Source of the DNA: Defluviitaleaceae bacterium | Lineage (GTDB): Bacteria; Bacillota_I; Bacilli_A; MOL361; Turicibacteraceae | NCBI GenBank assembly: GCA_009778135.1 | Contig: WRKJ01000102.1 | Location: forward strand, 1-48,388 | Reading direction: 5' to 3' | Length of the DNA stretch: 48,388 bases | Shown: one piece after another, positions 23,107-32,156 of the stretch | Position numbering within the stretch: the stretch's first letter is position 1 | How the letters are laid out: every line of letters starts with the position of its first letter | Notes under the pieces: model-generated | What the model saw: only the letters and a program-made list of their open reading frames with translations | Databases searched by the model: none | What the model was told of the DNA's origin: nothing | Made by a program: the position numbers and the translations under genes

Positions 23107-24239
23107 GGACTGAAAACAAGAAAATAAAAAAAATCCTGGCTCTAATCTTACTTATTTGTGCGATTTTTGCTGTTATGACGCTTATCTCGTTATCCTCAGC
23201 TAGACCGCTTATGAGGATACACTTTGATTCGGAAAGTTGGCTTCGTGAGTCAGCCTTTAACTTTGAGGTTGATGATTGGCGAGACATTCCATTTATTAGA
23301 CCCCACATTGCACGAACCCTTCAAGAATTGCCAGAAATTTATACGTTAAATTATTCTTATTCAGCGTTACTTATGAGTGCCACACTAGATCGTTATGTAG
23401 AGAATGAACTACCATTTGGAAATATTATCTTCGACGTTGAGACATTCGGTGTCATTGGCGTGTCGACGGAAAACCTTCCTCATGTGAGTTCAGGAAGTAT
23501 TGAGATTGTGGAGGGTCGACAATTTCTAGAAAATGAACTGATTGATGAATCCGACACAATTGGGGTGATGCTTTCGTCTTTGTTAGCAGAAACAAATGCG
23601 TTATCAATTGGCGATGAGATTCAACTTTATACTTTTTCAGAGGTGCAAGCATCATGTTTTTTGGATGAAACTGAACCTGAATATGTTATCAACAATGATT
23701 TCGCACTTGATACAATAACGATCAATGCAGTCATTATCGGTTTGTTTGATGTTCCTGAAACGAGACCCTTTAACGCTGTAAGTGCAAGACAAATAAGTGA
23801 TGATCGCGAAGAAGCACTCAACACGCTTTATTTCCCGAATTGGGCTTTAAAGTTACATTTTTACAACGTTCATCAAGCACAAATCAATTCAAAAAAAGCG
23901 ATATGTGACGGGATTTTACCAGCTGATTTTGATGTGTACTTAGAAGACATTTTAAGTGGCGAAGGAATCGAAGTGGATGTTGTTTTTGAATTAAATGAAC
24001 AGACGAATATCCAAAATTTTATGGCAGATGAGCATCATTTACTGACAGATGATGCCCAATCTTTTGTCGTTATACATGATGCAGGAAGCAGACAACATCA
24101 AACGACCATTTTTTCACCACAAGTGATCATCATCATGTGTCTTTTACTAATAGCATCCGTTATCGTTGTCATTTTTTATCTCAAGCAAAGAAAATCAAAT
24201 GAATTTAATTTTCACCATGAGCATATGAAGAAGCAATAA
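23103..24239 (+). CDS. Extracellular MacB-core-like membrane protein
   Basis: This is a 378-residue protein with one N-terminal helix, a large outer domain and one C-terminal helix (VIIIMCLLLIASVIVVIFYL) followed by a short basic tail. The outer domain contains strand motifs like ITINAVIIGLFDV that match the periplasmic core of its FtsX-like neighbour, but the three permease helices are missing. It starts in a 4-bp overlap with that permease. It may be a truncated permease that partners it. Confidence 0.6.
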   Translation: MRTENKKIKKILALILLICAIFAVMTLISLSSARPLMRIHFDSESWLRESAFNFEVDDWRDIPFIRPHIARTLQELPEIYTLNYSYSALLMSATLDRYVENELPFGNIIFDVETFGVIGVSTENLPHVSSGSIEIVEGRQFLENELIDESDTIGVMLSSLLAETNALSIGDEIQLYTFSEVQASCFLDETEPEYVINNDFALDTITINAVIIGLFDVPETRPFNAVSARQISDDREEALNTLYFPNWALKLHFYNVHQAQINSKKAICDGILPADFDVYLEDILSGEGIEVDVVFELNEQTNIQNFMADEHHLLTDDAQSFVVIHDAGSRQHQTTIFSPQVIIIMCLLLIASVIVVIFYLKQRKSNEFNFHHEHMKKQ

Positions 24240-24265
24240 AAATGTTGACATCTCGTGTTTATCTG

Positions 24266-24294
24266 TTGACATTTGTACGTTAATGCTGTAAAAT
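24266..24294 (+). promoter_or_regulatory. Sigma-A promoter of the second FtsX-like permease
   Basis: TTGACA (24266-24271) and TAAAAT (24289-24294) are 17 bp apart. A second TTGACA lies at 24245-24250. Downstream, AATGATGATCATT is a near-palindrome that may be an operator. Confidence 0.75.
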
Positions 24295-24330
24295 GACGTT
24301 TATGATCTAAATGATGATCATTAAAAATAG

Positions 24331-24372
24331 GCTAGAAGTAAAAAGTACGCTGCTTTTTATTTTCTAGCTTTT
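24331..24372 (+). promoter_or_regulatory. Leader hairpin between promoter and permease gene
   Basis: CTAGAAGTAAAAAG pairs with CTTTTTATTTTCTAG around TACGCTG. It lies between the promoter and the ribosome binding site and is a candidate attenuator. It has no clean T run, so translational or processing roles are possible. Confidence 0.5.
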
Positions 24373-24390
24373 CATATAGGGAGGATCGCT

Positions 24391-25950
24391 ATGACGATTG
24401 TAAAACGTGCTTTTTTAAGCATGATGAGAAGTCCTGTGAAAAATACGCTTATTTTGTTATTAGTGGTCGTTTTAAGTGTCTTTTTATCATTGGGCATGTC
24501 GACTCGCACTGCGATTCATCATATGGAAATGCATTTAAGGGAAAGGTTACCCGCCATTGCGACGTTAACCCATGATGCGAGAGCCACACAGGCTAAAACG
24601 CCTTCATTAGAAATGATTGCAGCAGTCGGCGCGTTGCCTTATGTCCGTGCATACGATTTTAGAAGTTGGACCTTTTTATTTTCTGAAACACTAGAATGGG
24701 CCATTCCTTCCATCGATGATGCCTTCATTCCTGAAGGCATGACAAAAGAAGAAATGATTCTTTCTTACAATCTAGGTGGTGTTACTTCTCTCGGTGGTTC
24801 TGTTAATCGATTCCAAGTTGGTGGGGTTAATCATCCTTATTTAACGGACATTCAAGCTGGATTGATTGCGCTGGATTCAGGTCGATTGATGACAGAAATT
24901 GAAATTGAGACAGGCGCACATGTTGCCCTAGTCTCTCGGGATTTTGCAGAAGTGAATCAATTAGAAGTTGGTGCGATCATTTCTTTGGAAAATAATTTAT
25001 TTGATCATGAAGCCATCGCCGAGTATGGTTCATGGACAAATGGTACGTTATTTAGTTCCAACTATTGGCACATGGATGCGTTTAAAATAGCGAATCAACT
25101 GATTGATCTTGAAGTCGTTGGCATTTTTGATATCCAACGTGATTTTATCTACCTTTATTACGCTCAAGAGATGATGGACATCGTCTTTTTTGGCGTGGAA
25201 CTTTATAACCGGATTTACATCCCACACCGCTTACAAATGGAATTGGTTCATTATTTGACACAATATGAACCTGATTTATATGCTGCCTATGGGATGACGG
25301 AAGATCATCCTTTAATGCTTGAACCGATGTTTCTTTTATCTGATCCACGAGATGCCCAGCAATTTGTTCAAGCTGCACAAGCAGTTCTACCAGAAAATTG
25401 GTTCATTGAAGATACGAGTGCAGCGTTTGCACCTTTTATCAGTTCAATGGACCATATGCTGTGGCTTGCAAATTTAATTGTTATCGGTGCCGTTGGGACA
25501 GCGGTTAGCATCTTGACTTTACTATTTACGTTGCTCATACATGGAAGACGCCATGAAATAAGCATTTATCGGGCATTGGGAGAAACAAAGCAGAAAATGC
25601 TTGGGCAACTGTTGGTTGAAGTAGCTGCTGTTGCCACGGTCGCGATGATGATCGGCTTATTCATTGGCAATCACTTAGCCCATACCATCTCTAGAGACAT
25701 GCTAACCCATGAACTTATTCGACAAGAGCAAGAAAATCCATCTCCATTTGCTAATCAGCTTCCTGTTGAACTCATTCTTTTTACACCCGAATCCATGTCC
25801 ATAGAAGAACTCATTGATACTTACGATGTCTCATTAAACTGGGCGAGCACAACCTTGTTTTTTAGTGTCCAGTTTGGAAGCATCCTATTTTCTACCACAA
25901 TCTCTGTGATCTATTTGATCCGATTAAATCCAAAAAAGATTTTGTTCTAA
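24391..25950 (+). CDS. FtsX-like ABC permease
   Basis: This is a 519-residue paralog of the 21547 protein with the same length and plan. Its N-terminus (SMMRSPVKNTLILLLVVVLSVFLSLG) enters helix 1, and a long outer domain with the repeated strand VVGIFDI follows. The C-terminal coupling segment is GRRHEISIYRALGETKQKM. It has its own promoter and an attenuator-like leader, with no secreted-peptide gene between it and the promoter. GGGAGG precedes the ATG. The divergence between paralogs implies an old duplication. Confidence 0.75.
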   Translation: MTIVKRAFLSMMRSPVKNTLILLLVVVLSVFLSLGMSTRTAIHHMEMHLRERLPAIATLTHDARATQAKTPSLEMIAAVGALPYVRAYDFRSWTFLFSETLEWAIPSIDDAFIPEGMTKEEMILSYNLGGVTSLGGSVNRFQVGGVNHPYLTDIQAGLIALDSGRLMTEIEIETGAHVALVSRDFAEVNQLEVGAIISLENNLFDHEAIAEYGSWTNGTLFSSNYWHMDAFKIANQLIDLEVVGIFDIQRDFIYLYYAQEMMDIVFFGVELYNRIYIPHRLQMELVHYLTQYEPDLYAAYGMTEDHPLMLEPMFLLSDPRDAQQFVQAAQAVLPENWFIEDTSAAFAPFISSMDHMLWLANLIVIGAVGTAVSILTLLFTLLIHGRRHEISIYRALGETKQKMLGQLLVEVAAVATVAMMIGLFIGNHLAHTISRDMLTHELIRQEQENPSPFANQLPVELILFTPESMSIEELIDTYDVSLNWASTTLFFSVQFGSILFSTTISVIYLIRLNPKKILF

Positions 25951-25960
25951 ACGAACAATT

Positions 25961-26003
25961 AAAATGCTATCGACCAAGCTTATTCGGTTGATAGCATTTT
26001 TTT
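25961..26003. terminator. Bidirectional terminator between permease genes
   Basis: AAAATGCTATCgACC pairs with GGTtGATAGCATTTT, with T runs on either strand. It separates convergent genes. Confidence 0.85.
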
Positions 26004-26057
26004 CTGAAATTTTAAAGATGTTCATTAAAATCGCTTCTTCTTTTCTTCACCTAATAT

Positions 26058-27446
26058 TTAAGTTTCTTTTTTGTTAACGACTAAGAAAATAGCAGCGATA
26101 CCCATAATGACGCTAAAGAAAGCTAAATACCACCAAGCCCCGAGTGCATTGGTATAAAATACCATGTAAATTAACGCTAACGCCCCGATAATTGACAGTA
26201 AAGGCATGATGAAACGGTTGAAAACATGCCATTCTTTTTGTTTAACCATGACGGCAACGAAAACAGGTATATACAAGCCCATTAAAGTCACAGGTGCCAA
26301 GCTTGAAACAGCAAAGTTAACGTCTCCAAACCATCGTCTGTGATAAAGATAAGGATAACCACTCATATCTTGTGCATTAGCAAAGACGATAAAGAAGATG
26401 ATCCCACAAAACAGCAAAGAAATGGCAGCACTTGTTGGTGGCATGTCTGTCTTCGCATCAACTTGCTTGACATAATCAGGTGACGGTCCTTTACCTCGAA
26501 TAGCCAATGCATAAAAAGCACGACTTCCAGCCATCATGGCACTGTTCATGGCACCTAGACACGAAATAATGACAAAGACCATCAAAACACTTCCAAATGC
26601 ATCACCAAAAACACGCTGAAAAGCAGCTGTAACACCACCACCCGTTGCTAAAGTCTCCACGTCAATGGCACCAAAAACACCGATTGTATATAAAACATAA
26701 ATGGCAATAATCACCATCGAACCCACGACAATGGCTCTTGGCAAATTTTTCTCACGGTTTTTAATTTCACTACTCATCATCAAAACTTCTTCACTGCCTG
26801 CATAAGCAAAAACAGTTGATAAGATCGCATAAAATAAAGGATTAGAAACAGCATTTTCTGCCGCAACGACAAAAGTCAAATTCTCAGCTGTCGTACCATT
26901 TACGATGCCGACAATCAAACCCACAATACCCATTAAAATCAAAGGAATGACTTTAATGAAGGTTGTACTTACTTGAAAAAAGCCAGCGAGCTTAGGAGAA
27001 ATAACATTCATCACATAAATACCGACCAGATAAACACCTGCTAACATCCAAACAGGACCGCTCGTAAAGACCATGTCCCAGCCAAAAAGGGTCGCCGTAA
27101 ACCTCGCTGTTACCCAAGCAAGGACAGCAACAAAAGCAGGATAAAGAATCGTTCCTAAAAACCAACCAAGGAAATAAGAATATGTTTTTCCTAATAGATC
27201 ATCTGTATATTCCAGTAAACCACCCATTCCTGCTTTGCCACTCGCCAATTGTCCCCAAACCCACATCATGACAAACATAATGGCACCACCAATGAGCCAT
27301 GCAATAATCGCTTCTGTTAAATGACCGCCAACACGTGCAAAAATCGTTTCGTTAACGAAAAAGATGCCGGATCCAATCACTGCACCGACGACTAAGCAAA
27401 TAGCTGTTAATAGACCGTATTTTTTTTGAAGATTTTGTTCCAACAT
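26058..27446 (-). CDS. APC-family amino acid permease
   Basis: This is a 462-residue protein with about 12 helices. The first helix carries VVGAVIGSGIFFVNE, the GSGIF motif that contacts the substrate backbone in APC transporters. An E-x-x-LPRAI segment follows later (KNREKNLPRAIVVGSMVI), another family mark. It imports or exchanges amino acids; the exact substrate cannot be read. I use the ATG at 27446 (AGAGGTG upstream) instead of the earlier in-frame ATG at 27494. It lies downstream of the TPR/peptide pair with a terminator between. Confidence 0.85.
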   Translation of the reverse strand: MLEQNLQKKYGLLTAICLVVGAVIGSGIFFVNETIFARVGGHLTEAIIAWLIGGAIMFVMMWVWGQLASGKAGMGGLLEYTDDLLGKTYSYFLGWFLGTILYPAFVAVLAWVTARFTATLFGWDMVFTSGPVWMLAGVYLVGIYVMNVISPKLAGFFQVSTTFIKVIPLILMGIVGLIVGIVNGTTAENLTFVVAAENAVSNPLFYAILSTVFAYAGSEEVLMMSSEIKNREKNLPRAIVVGSMVIIAIYVLYTIGVFGAIDVETLATGGGVTAAFQRVFGDAFGSVLMVFVIISCLGAMNSAMMAGSRAFYALAIRGKGPSPDYVKQVDAKTDMPPTSAAISLLFCGIIFFIVFANAQDMSGYPYLYHRRWFGDVNFAVSSLAPVTLMGLYIPVFVAVMVKQKEWHVFNRFIMPLLSIIGALALIYMVFYTNALGAWWYLAFFSVIMGIAAIFLVVNKKET

Positions 27447-27566
27447 AAACACCTCTGATATCAATTTTGAATGGTTGAGCATTGAAAGGTTCAATTAGGT
27501 TTATTCTAACACCTTGCAAGAAAAAATGCAACCCTCCATCCAGTCGAAAAGGAAATGAAGGTAAAT

Positions 27567-27598
27567 AAAAAAGCCACTTGAAGAAAAATGGCTTTTTT
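27567..27598 (-). terminator. Terminator of the TPR/peptide operon
   Basis: AAAAAAGCCA pairs with TGGCTTTTTT. It ends the leftward transcript of the peptide gene. It works in both directions by sequence. Confidence 0.8.
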
Positions 27599-27629
27599 AT
27601 TGGAAATGAGTTGGTAGAACCAGGTTGAG

Positions 27630-27727
27630 CAAAACGCCCAACCTCATCCTTTTAATTAAGAAACACTTTTGATCTTAAAGGTTAACCTTCATAACCTTCT
27701 GCACCCGGTGGCCAAAACGCCCAACCT
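27630..27727. repeat. 15-bp direct repeat CAAAACGCCCAACCT
   Basis: Perfect copies lie at 27630-27644 and 27713-27727. The right copy encodes GWAF of the 25-residue peptide. The left copy forms a hairpin (AGGTTGGGC / GCTCAACCT) after the peptide stop codon. It suggests a decayed second peptide unit. Confidence 0.6.
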
Positions 27728-27759
27728 GATCCTTGGATCAATTGATAGATATATAGCAT
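27682..27759 (-). CDS. 25-residue peptide coupled to the TPR-like protein gene
   Basis: GGAGGTGAGGAATAATG shows a strong ribosome binding site and a one-base overlap with the upstream stop codon (TAATG). The product has a short hydrophobic N-terminus (MLYIYQLIQ) and a Trp- and Gly-rich end, GSGWAFWPPGAEGYEG. Length, position after a helical receptor-like gene and translational coupling match Phr-type or SHP-type signalling peptides of the RRNPP systems. There is no classical signal peptide, as in SHP/XIP-type precursors. No homolog is recognised. It could instead be a small antimicrobial peptide. Confidence 0.55.
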   Translation of the reverse strand: MLYIYQLIQGSGWAFWPPGAEGYEG

Positions 27760-28505
27760 TATTCCTCACCTCCTTTTAATGCTAAGTAGCCTTTTGATGT
27801 TGTATAAAAACGAACTTCACTGATCACCAAATTGATCACATCTTCAAGATAATCAGATTCATCTTCGAACTTCTCCATAAGCTTGGCAAGTTCTACCTCG
27901 TCTTGTTTTAAAATCGCATGTCTGATTTCAGTCACTTGTAGTGGAAGCTCCAACTCGTAATGACGTTCTTCTAATTCTCTTAATTTATGAAACCACGTTT
28001 CAAATTCTTCAGCAATGAACGCAGCATCTGTATCCATTTCAAAATACTTGGCATATAAGAATCGGGCACACAGATTACATGCAAGTCCACCTTCCAAAAC
28101 ATCAACATTTTTAGTCACTCTAAAATCTGCACTTCTTTCCGACCCTTTAATGGCTAATGTCTGTGCTTCCTCAGCATCTGAGGCAAGATATATTGAACCA
28201 ACAAGTAATTTTAATTCATAATAATTCCAATCATCTGACGCCAACAAACGTTTAAAAAATGGTTGCAAACGAGTTCTCGCTTGGGTCATATTCGATGTTT
28301 GTGCATAAGTCTCATTGGCATCAAGAAAATGAATCGCATTTTTTGCTAACAAGACATTTTCATCTTCTAACGGTGCTAATAATAATTCTTCCCCTCTCAA
28401 AAATTCTAGTAACTCCTCTCGAATTTCAAGAGATTTCTTAACATCGTGATTGCCACCAATGTCAAACATTTTTTCCAATACTCCGACTAGTTTCATTTGA
28501 ATCAT
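27759..28505 (-). CDS. Helical TPR-like protein, Rap-like receptor candidate
   Basis: This is a 248-residue all-helical protein without an HTH. It begins directly with helix pairs (VLEKMFDIGGNHDVKKSLEIREELLEFL). Successive 30-40 residue helical units contain the hydrophobic and alanine/glycine spacing of TPR-like folds, for example YYELKLLVGSIYLASDAEEAQTLAIKG. AAGGAGGG precedes the ATG at 28505. It is overlapped by one base by a 25-codon peptide gene. In Rap and related RRNPP families such receptors bind the linked peptide and block a partner protein. The lack of an HTH points to Rap-like protein binding. The family assignment is an inference from fold pattern and context. Confidence 0.5.
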   Translation of the reverse strand: MIQMKLVGVLEKMFDIGGNHDVKKSLEIREELLEFLRGEELLLAPLEDENVLLAKNAIHFLDANETYAQTSNMTQARTRLQPFFKRLLASDDWNYYELKLLVGSIYLASDAEEAQTLAIKGSERSADFRVTKNVDVLEGGLACNLCARFLYAKYFEMDTDAAFIAEEFETWFHKLRELEERHYELELPLQVTEIRHAILKQDEVELAKLMEKFEDESDYLEDVINLVISEVRFYTTSKGYLALKGGEE

Positions 28506-28966
28506 AAAACTAAAATCCCTCCTTTTTAGCTACTATCAGTATATCATAAAATTTTAAAAAAACATCTCTGACGCCCATTTTCTTTTTTTATCAATTTTAA
28601 GATTTTTTTATCAATTTTTAAATGCTATGAAGTCCTAATTTCATCTTTATTGAAGTAGATTTGTGATTTAATTATCATATAGAACGACTCTTATGTACGC
28701 CTACGGTAAATCCTGAAAATGTAAACGTATCTAAAAAATGCCATTATCAATTATTGACCTTTATACGACATATTTAGTCAAATATAGACCATTCAGCCTT
28801 TAAACTCATACATTCGCATCGACAATTGAGAATTTGATTTTTTTATTTACAATGCGCTAAGACTTAAGACTTAGATAGATTCCTTCGCAAGTCCTGTTAT
28901 TATCGCGTCCATCTATGGTATAATAAGTTATCTATAAGCAGTATAAAAGGAAGGGGCTTTTGAATC
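28506..28966. other. Intergenic region upstream of the DUF2807-lia operon
   Basis: No gene is seen. CTAAGACTTAAGACTTAG at 28856-28873 is an imperfect dyad and may be an operator. TGGTATAAT at 28916-28924 is an extended -10, with no clear -35 at 17 bp. Confidence 0.5.
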
Positions 28967-29716
28967 ATGCATAAAAAAAGATTATTGGGGTTCACTGTTG
29001 TGCTAGGAATGATGGCTTTGTTGGTGGGTTGTACCGCAGATTTTAGCAATGTCAGGCTTTTTAATCTCGGGAATATAAGTGGAAGCGGCGCGGTTGTTTC
29101 TCATGATTTTGATGTGGAAAATTTTAATGCGCTTGATATCAGTGGTAATTACCTCATCACTTGGCGTCAAAGTGATGAGGTTTCAGTAACAGTCAGCATG
29201 CAAGAGAATTTGTTTGAATTTTTAGAGGTGTCCGTGCAAAGCGAGACGCTAGTCATTGATGCTATGCGGACATTTAATATTGGTCATGCAAACAGACCAC
29301 GCATTGATATCACATCACCTTATTTAGAGATGATTCGTACTTCAGGCGCTGTTTATATCAGCGATTGGGATTCGATTAACGCGCAACATTTTTCGATCCA
29401 TGCAGCCGGTGCAGCCAACATCACTTTATCACTAGCAGTTGATTCATTTGAAGCTCATCTGGCTGGCGCTGGAGATCTGACCCTTTCAGGAAATGCCACC
29501 GAGGTCAACATGACCCTCGCAGGTGCCGGAAATATTGAAGCGACCCATTTACAGACAAATCAAGCCGACATCGTGCTAACCGGTGCCGGAAATATTGATG
29601 TTGCTGTCTCAGATTATTTGACCGTCAACTTAACGGGTGCCGGACGTGTCCGTTACACCGGAAATCCGACCATTGAACGGAATATCTTAGGCGCTGGACG
29701 GCTTGAACAACAGTAA
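28967..29716 (+). CDS. DUF2807 (head GIN domain) lipoprotein
   Basis: This is a 249-residue lipoprotein with a signal ending in LLVGC. Residues about 45-249 form the DUF2807 beta-helix-like domain: repeating strands such as VNMTLAGAGNIEA and ADIVLTGAGNIDV, with recurrent GAG turns. Such proteins sit on the outer membrane leaflet and are often placed next to envelope-stress regulators. It heads the operon with liaF, liaS and liaR. AAGGAAGGGG precedes the ATG at moderate spacing. A sensor or output role in the Lia response is inferred. Confidence 0.8.
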   Translation: MHKKRLLGFTVVLGMMALLVGCTADFSNVRLFNLGNISGSGAVVSHDFDVENFNALDISGNYLITWRQSDEVSVTVSMQENLFEFLEVSVQSETLVIDAMRTFNIGHANRPRIDITSPYLEMIRTSGAVYISDWDSINAQHFSIHAAGAANITLSLAVDSFEAHLAGAGDLTLSGNATEVNMTLAGAGNIEATHLQTNQADIVLTGAGNIDVAVSDYLTVNLTGAGRVRYTGNPTIERNILGAGRLEQQ

Positions 29717-29758
29717 TGCGTTTAGCGCTACCTATCATTTAGTAATCAGGTGATGATG

Positions 29759-30514
29759 ATGAATAAAATAAAAGAATTATTGAAACGTCAATACACCAAA
29801 TCAGAAGCGCTGGGTATCCTACTTTCAATTGCTGCAGTCGGATTCGTCATTGATATCCTGCTCAGGCGTTTCAGTGTCCTCTTGCTTGCATTAGCTATTT
29901 TTTTGATCATCACTGGCTATCAACAATTCAAACAGAAAAATACCTTCACCGCATATTTTTTAATCGCTATTGGGAGTAGCTTCCTCCTCTTTACCCTTTT
30001 CACTTCGTTTTCTTTCTCATTGCTCGTGGCGACCCTCGTGATTTATTACAGCTACCAACTTTTTAGAAGTTCCGCTCACAAATCGAACATTAACGTCAAT
30101 ATTCAACCTAACCCCATGGGTACGAGACCCTATGTCCAAGTCGATCCTTACTTCAAAAATAAACTCGTTGGTGAATATCGCCATTTTGAACAAGATTATG
30201 CCATTGAAGATATCAACCTTCAGACTGGCTTCGGCGATGTTCAGATCGACCTTTCTGACAGGATCATCCCGCAAGGTGAAACCGTTGTACTCATTCGCGG
30301 CATGGTTGGAAATATTTACCTGAATGTCCCTTCTGATGTCGGCCTATCTGTTCAGCTGTCTTTGCTTTGTGGAAAAATAACATTATTGGAAGATGGGAAA
30401 ACAGCCTTCAATGTGACTCAAAAATATCAAAGTGTTGACTATCAAGAAACTTCTAGAAAAATTAAGATTGTGATTAGTTTATTTGTGGGAGATATCGAGG
30501 TGAAGCACCGATGA
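29759..30514 (+). CDS. liaF: LiaF-like membrane regulator
   Basis: This is a 251-residue protein with an N-terminal membrane part of about four helices and a C-terminal DUF2154-type domain (about residues 130-251). The latter has the strands YRHFEQDYAIEDINLQTGFGDVQIDLS and IRGMVGNIYLNVPSDVGL that mark LiaF. LiaF keeps the LiaS kinase off in the absence of cell-envelope stress. I use the ATG at 29759 because AGGTG sits 6 bases before it; ATGs just upstream are also possible. It is followed by liaS with a 4-bp overlap. Confidence 0.85.
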   Translation: MNKIKELLKRQYTKSEALGILLSIAAVGFVIDILLRRFSVLLLALAIFLIITGYQQFKQKNTFTAYFLIAIGSSFLLFTLFTSFSFSLLVATLVIYYSYQLFRSSAHKSNINVNIQPNPMGTRPYVQVDPYFKNKLVGEYRHFEQDYAIEDINLQTGFGDVQIDLSDRIIPQGETVVLIRGMVGNIYLNVPSDVGLSVQLSLLCGKITLLEDGKTAFNVTQKYQSVDYQETSRKIKIVISLFVGDIEVKHR

Positions 30515-31518
30515 AAAGTTTCAGATGGATTTATGTGAAATACTCAATGCTCATGTGCTTCACGGTTGCATTACTGTCTTTTATTATTTTTTTAGTAAGT
30601 GTCCATCCGTTCGTTCCGGTCCAAGAGATGATCGAAACATTTCTGCTGGTAATCGGGCTTAGTTTGTCAATTGGCGCGACAGTTGGTATTTCCATTAGCC
30701 TTTACATCAACAAGCCACTTCATCAAATGTCTCATTTCTTATCCGAAGTCGAACGCGGGAATACGCCACATTTGCCAACTGATCGAATGTTTAAGGAATT
30801 TAAAGCTTTAGAAACGTCCATTGTCAACCTTTCTGAAAAGACAGCCGAGCAATCATTGATGATGCAAAGAAAAACCAATGAATATGCTGAAGAAAAGCAA
30901 CATATTGAAGAAGCGGCCGTTGCTGTTGAACGGGGTCGATTGGCGAGAGAACTTCATGATTCTGTTAGCCAACAATTGTTTGCCATGTCCATGATGTCTG
31001 CTGCGCTTCATGCTGGTATGCCTGATGAGGAACCACTTAAAGCCAACATGGCGAAGCTTGAGCACATGGCTGTTCAAGCACAAAGTGAAATGCGGGCTTT
31101 GTTATTACATCTGCGACCGATTCAATTAGAAGGAAAGCAATTGGTCGTTGGGATTCGTGAACTGTTAACTGAATTGTCTGCGAAGCAAAATCTAGATGTT
31201 CGTTGGCAATTAGATGATTTGGCATTTGAACGAGGTGTTGAAGATCATCTATTTCGAATTTTACAAGAAGCCATTTCTAATACACTTCGCCATGCAAAAG
31301 CGTCTAAATTAGAGATTAGTTTGAAACGCTCGGATCCACTTGCCATGATGAGGATTTTTGATAACGGCATTGGTTTTAATAAAGATGACCGAAAAGTCGG
31401 TTCATACGGCCTTGAATCTATGAAAGAGCGTGCTGAAGAAATTGGCGGCACATTAAAAATCATGAGTTTAAAAGGGACAGGTACACAAATTGAAATTAAA
31501 ATTCCACTCAAGAGGTGA
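30511..31518 (+). CDS. liaS: LiaS-like sensor histidine kinase
   Basis: This is a 335-residue kinase with two N-terminal helices enclosing a very short outer loop, as in intramembrane-sensing kinases. A HAMP-like region and coiled coil follow. The HisKA_3 motif RLARELHDSVSQQLFAM carries the phosphorylated His. The ATPase has ILQEAISNTLRHA (N-box) and DNGIGF (G-box). It should phosphorylate LiaR under lipid II or membrane stress. It lies in the operon with 4-bp overlaps on either side. Confidence 0.9.
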   Translation: MKSFRWIYVKYSMLMCFTVALLSFIIFLVSVHPFVPVQEMIETFLLVIGLSLSIGATVGISISLYINKPLHQMSHFLSEVERGNTPHLPTDRMFKEFKALETSIVNLSEKTAEQSLMMQRKTNEYAEEKQHIEEAAVAVERGRLARELHDSVSQQLFAMSMMSAALHAGMPDEEPLKANMAKLEHMAVQAQSEMRALLLHLRPIQLEGKQLVVGIRELLTELSAKQNLDVRWQLDDLAFERGVEDHLFRILQEAISNTLRHAKASKLEISLKRSDPLAMMRIFDNGIGFNKDDRKVGSYGLESMKERAEEIGGTLKIMSLKGTGTQIEIKIPLKR

Positions 31519-31523
31519 TGGCA

Positions 31524-32156
31524 ATGAAACAAATCAAAGTCTTATTGGTTGATGATCACGAGATGGTTCGCATGGGTGTTTCTGCTTATTTATCAACGCA
31601 AGCCGATATTGAAGTCATCGGAGAAGCACCCAATGGTAAAATTGGAGCAGAAATGGCATTGAAGTTGAGACCAGATATTATTTTAATGGATTTAATGATG
31701 GACGTGATGGATGGAGCAGAAGCGACAAGTGAAATCATCAAAGAATGGCCCGAAGCTAAAATTATCGTCGTCACCAGCTTCCTGGATGATGAAAAGTTAT
31801 ATCCCGTTATTGAAGCCGGTGCCACCAGTTATTTGCTTAAAACATCAAGTGCTGGTCGTATTGCTGAAGCCATTCGAGCAACTTGTGACGGACAGTCTAT
31901 CCTTGAACCAAAAGTGGCAGAAAAGATGATGACACATCTGCGAAAAGAGACCCCTTTACATGAAGATTTGACTGAACGTGAATTAGAAGTTTTATTACTC
32001 ATGGCACAAGGTAAGCAAAACCAAGAAATTGCTGATGAGCTGTTTATTGCATTAAAAACAGTTAAAACGCATGTCAGTAACATCTTGAGTAAACTTCAAG
32101 TTTCAGATCGAACACAGGCTGTTATTTATACGTTTAAACACGGATTGATTGAATGA
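31524..32156 (+). CDS. liaR: LiaR-like response regulator (NarL/LuxR type)
   Basis: This is a 210-residue protein. The receiver has the acidic pair in LLVDDHEMV, the phosphoacceptor in DIILMDLMMDVMDG and the Lys in YLLKTS. The C-terminal LuxR HTH has LTERELEVLLLMAQGKQNQEIA and KTVKTHVSNILSKL. AGAGGTG sets the start at 31524 rather than the upstream GTG. It is the last gene of the DUF2807-liaFSR operon and would switch on envelope-stress genes, including its own operon. Confidence 0.9.
   Translation: MKQIKVLLVDDHEMVRMGVSAYLSTQADIEVIGEAPNGKIGAEMALKLRPDIILMDLMMDVMDGAEATSEIIKEWPEAKIIVVTSFLDDEKLYPVIEAGATSYLLKTSSAGRIAEAIRATCDGQSILEPKVAEKMMTHLRKETPLHEDLTERELEVLLLMAQGKQNQEIADELFIALKTVKTHVSNILSKLQVSDRTQAVIYTFKHGLIE

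Noticed and set aside
27600-27681. Second peptide ORF after the 25-residue peptide
   Set aside because: An ATG at the second GWAF-coding repeat lacks a properly spaced ribosome binding site and its frame does not preserve the first peptide. I treat it as a decayed or structural repeat.
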